From Rhizobium leguminosarum (GTDB lineage: Bacteria; Pseudomonadota; Alphaproteobacteria; Rhizobiales; Rhizobiaceae), in the NCBI RefSeq assembly GCF_017876795.1, contig NZ_JAGIOR010000001.1, positions 2,196,501 through 2,260,500 of the forward strand: a stretch of 64,000 bases of DNA, read 5' to 3'. The notes under the pieces were generated by a model. The model saw only the letters and a program-made list of their open reading frames with translations, was not told the DNA's origin and did no database searches. Shown here piece by piece: positions 62,119-64,000 of the stretch (positions are counted from its first letter, which is position 1; every line of letters starts with the position of its first letter). Position numbers and translations under genes: made by a program.

Positions 62119-62220
62119 AAAGCGCGTCGCATCAAATTTGATTCATGCGACGCGCTTTAGCCCTTTGTTTTATGCATGTCGTTGTCCCGGAACCGCTGCA
62201 CACTTCCGGGCGACATGCAT
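62119..62220. repeat. RIME-like element, copy 3 (most complete)
   Basis: Two adjacent hairpins. First AAAGCGCGTCGCAT (62119-62132)/ATGCGACGCGCTTT (62145-62158), perfect 14 bp. Second ATGCATGTCG...CCCGGAA / TTCCGGG...CGACATGCAT (62172-62220). It lies between the converging UdgX and carB genes, and is the inverse of the copy at 30509-30611. It probably also ends both transcripts. Confidence 0.78.
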
Positions 62221-62225
62221 TAATC

Positions 62226-64000
62226 TCAGGCGAAGTAGCTCTGCAGCGGCCGCACTTCGAGATTGCCGGCCTTCAGCGCCTTGATCGCCTGGGCGGCGGC
62301 CTCGGCACCTGCCATCGTCGTGTAGTAAGGCACCCTCTGCATCAGCGTCGCGCGGCGCAGCGACTTGGAGTCGGAGATCGCCTTGTTGCCGTCGGTGGTG
62401 TTGATGACGAGCTGGACCTGACGGTTGCGGATGGCGTCCTCGATGTGCGGGCGGCCTTCCAGCACCTTGTTGATCTTGGTGGCGGTGACGCCGTTTTCGG
62501 CGAGGAAACGGGCGGTGCCACCGGTCGCCAGCACCTTGAAACCCTGTTCGACGAGGATGCGGATCGCCGGCAGCACGCGCGGCTTGTCCTCGTCGCGCAC
62601 GGAGACGAAGACCGTTCCGTCACGCGGCAGCTCGACGCTGGCGCCGAGCTGCGATTTGGCGAAGGCCAGCGCAAAATCGGTGTCGAGGCCGATGACTTCG
62701 CCGGTCGAGCGCATTTCCGGGCCGAGCAGGGTATCGACGCCGGGGAAGCGGGCGAAGGGGAAGACGGCTTCCTTGACGGCGATGTGGGTGAGTTTGCGCG
62801 GATCGGGCTTTTCGCCATAGGCGGCAAAGGTCGCGTCGAGTTTTTCGCCTGCCATGACGCGGGCGGCGATCTTGGCGATCGGCGCGCCGATGGTCTTGGC
62901 GACGAAGGGCACGGTGCGCGAGGCGCGCGGATTGACTTCGAGAACGTAGATGATGCCGTCCTTGATGGCGAATTGGACGTTCATCAGGCCGACGACATTG
63001 AGCGCCTTGGCCATCGCCTTCGCTTGGCGTTCCAACTCATCGAGCATTTCGGGGGAGAGCGTGCGCGGTGGCAGCGAGCAGGCGCTGTCGCCGGAATGGA
63101 TGCCGGCTTCCTCGATATGCTCCATGATGCCGGCGACATAGACGTCGGTACCGTCGGAGAGGCAGTCGACGTCGACTTCGATGGCGTGGCTGAGGTAGCT
63201 GTCGAAGAGCAGCGGGTTCTTGCCGAGCAAGGTGTTGATCTGGCCGGTCTTATCGTTGGGATAACGCTGTTTGATGTCCTCAGGCACCAGTTCGGGAACC
63301 GTGTCGAGCAGGTAGGTCTGCAATTGGCCTTCCGAATGCAGGATCTGCATGGCGCGGCCGCCGAGCACGTAGGACGGGCGCACGACCAGCGGGAAGCCGA
63401 TTTCGGCGGCGACCAGGCGGGCCTGCTCGACCGAATAGGCGATGCCGTTGTTCGGCTGGTTAAGGTCAAGCTTCATCAAAAGCTTCTGGAAGCGGTCGCG
63501 GTCCTCGGCAAGGTCGATCATGTCGGGCGCGGTGCCGAGGATCGGGATGCCGTTCTTCTCAAGCGCCTCGGCCAGCTTCAGCGGCGTCTGGCCGCCGAAC
63601 TGGACGATGACACCGACGACTTCGCCCTTTTCCTGCTCAGCGCGCAGGATCTCGATCACGTCCTCGGCGGTCAGCGGCTCGAAATAGAGGCGGTCCGAGG
63701 TGTCGTAGTCGGTCGACACGGTTTCCGGGTTGCAGTTGATCATGATCGCTTCGTAACCTGCATCCTTCAGCGCGAAGGCGGCATGGCAGCAGCAATAGTC
63801 GAACTCGATGCCTTGGCCGATGCGGTTCGGGCCGCCGCCGAGGATGACGACCTTCTTGCGGTCGGACACGTCAGCCTCGGAGCGGGCGGCGCCGACGAAG
63901 GGTGTCTCGTAGGTCGAATACATATAGGCGGTCGGCGAAGCGAATTCGGCGGCACAGGTATCGATCCGCTTGAAGACAGGGCGGACGTTGAGGCTATTGC
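62226..64000 (-). CDS. carB: Carbamoyl-phosphate synthase large subunit, C-terminal half (5' end outside window)
   Basis: CarB makes carbamoyl phosphate for arginine and pyrimidines. The frame runs through the right window edge; ~590 of ~1,160 residues are visible, starting within the [16 protein letters not shown] region. Seen are [20 protein letters not shown] (second preATP-grasp domain), the second ATP-grasp with [16 protein letters not shown] and [14 protein letters not shown], and the C-terminal MGS-like domain ([14 protein letters not shown]) for allosteric control. No lesion is visible. A RIME-like repeat is 5 bases after its stop. Confidence 0.96.
   Translation of the reverse strand, partial: NSLNVRPVFKRIDTCAAEFASPTAYMYSTYETPFVGAARSEADVSDRKKVVILGGGPNRIGQGIEFDYCCCHAAFALKDAGYEAIMINCNPETVSTDYDTSDRLYFEPLTAEDVIEILRAEQEKGEVVGVIVQFGGQTPLKLAEALEKNGIPILGTAPDMIDLAEDRDRFQKLLMKLDLNQPNNGIAYSVEQARLVAAEIGFPLVVRPSYVLGGRAMQILHSEGQLQTYLLDTVPELVPEDIKQRYPNDKTGQINTLLGKNPLLFDSYLSHAIEVDVDCLSDGTDVYVAGIMEHIEEAGIHSGDSACSLPPRTLSPEMLDELERQAKAMAKALNVVGLMNVQFAIKDGIIYVLEVNPRASRTVPFVAKTIGAPIAKIAARVMAGEKLDATFAAYGEKPDPRKLTHIAVKEAVFPFARFPGVDTLLGPEMRSTGEVIGLDTDFALAFAKSQLGASVELPRDGTVFVSVRDEDKPRVLPAIRILVEQGFKVLATGGTARFLAENGVTATKINKVLEGRPHIEDAIRNRQVQLVINTTDGNKAISDSKSLRRATLMQRVPYYTTMAGAEAAAQAIKALKAGNLEVRPLQSYFA

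Overview
The window looks like chromosomal DNA of a fast-growing Rhizobium, probably of the R. leguminosarum/R. etli group. This rests on high-GC coding with GTG/TTG starts, the dctB-dctD/dctA locus followed by an lpcC-like LPS core mannosyltransferase, a tandem AbcR (alpha-r15) small-RNA pair beside an LsrB/VtlR-type LysR gene, a second ClpS, BA14K and DUF1236 proteins, and RIME-like intergenic palindromes. I made these identifications by reading the translations and motifs; no database search was run.

Layout. 1-6.6 kb: the end of apt, two coupled MaoC dehydratases, a DUF2157 membrane protein, ychF with an IS5-family element inserted just upstream of it, clpS2, a GNAT acetyltransferase and pth. 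6.7-10.7 kb: a periplasmic binding protein, a broken PAS-GGDEF-EAL gene and rplY. 11-16.6 kb: a secreted protein of unknown function, a LysR gene with a broken aldo/keto reductase, prs and a lipoprotein. 16.6-20.7 kb: a leftward cluster lgt - midA-like - pgeF - M24-like hydrolase. 20.9-25.4 kb: ubiK, ybjN, proC, csaA, an MBL hydrolase and small envelope proteins. 25.5-29.1 kb: a decayed ilvE facing a MarR - OmpR-type regulator - histidine kinase operon. 29.1-37.4 kb: HxlR/SDR, BA14K, cold-shock protein, EamA, DUF3052, a PQQ-type dehydrogenase, two small membrane proteins and a GT39-like enzyme. 37.6-46.7 kb: aatA, a PIN toxin-antitoxin pair, two putative glycosyltransferases, chaA, GrpB, LysR/epimerase and an aminoglycoside-kinase-like gene. 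46.7-52.5 kb: arsR - MFS - OYE, two AbcR sRNAs, lsrB, trxB and lrp. 52.5-62 kb: dctD, dctB, dctA, lpcC, greA, a radical-SAM protein and a UdgX fusion. The right end holds the 3' half of carB.

Working groups. The dct block is complete: sensor, sigma-54 activator, two candidate activator sites, a near-consensus -24/-12 promoter and the C4-dicarboxylate carrier. The AbcR pair has two matching promoters, both with 17-base spacers, next to its probable LysR activator. The radical-SAM and DUF4130-UdgX genes overlap and look like a two-gene DNA-repair operon. The toxin-antitoxin operon has a promoter so close to the start codon that its mRNA is probably leaderless.

Three genes are broken by single G/C indels (GGDEF/EAL, aldo/keto reductase, ilvE), and ilvE also lacks an internal block. 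These are either real decay or assembly errors in G/C runs. I found no CRISPR array, prophage, rRNA or tRNA gene. Nothing here is clearly a wholly new system. The best leads are the UdgX/radical-SAM operon, the leaderless toxin-antitoxin promoter, the palindromic operators and the duplicated terminator around a mobile palindrome behind dctA.
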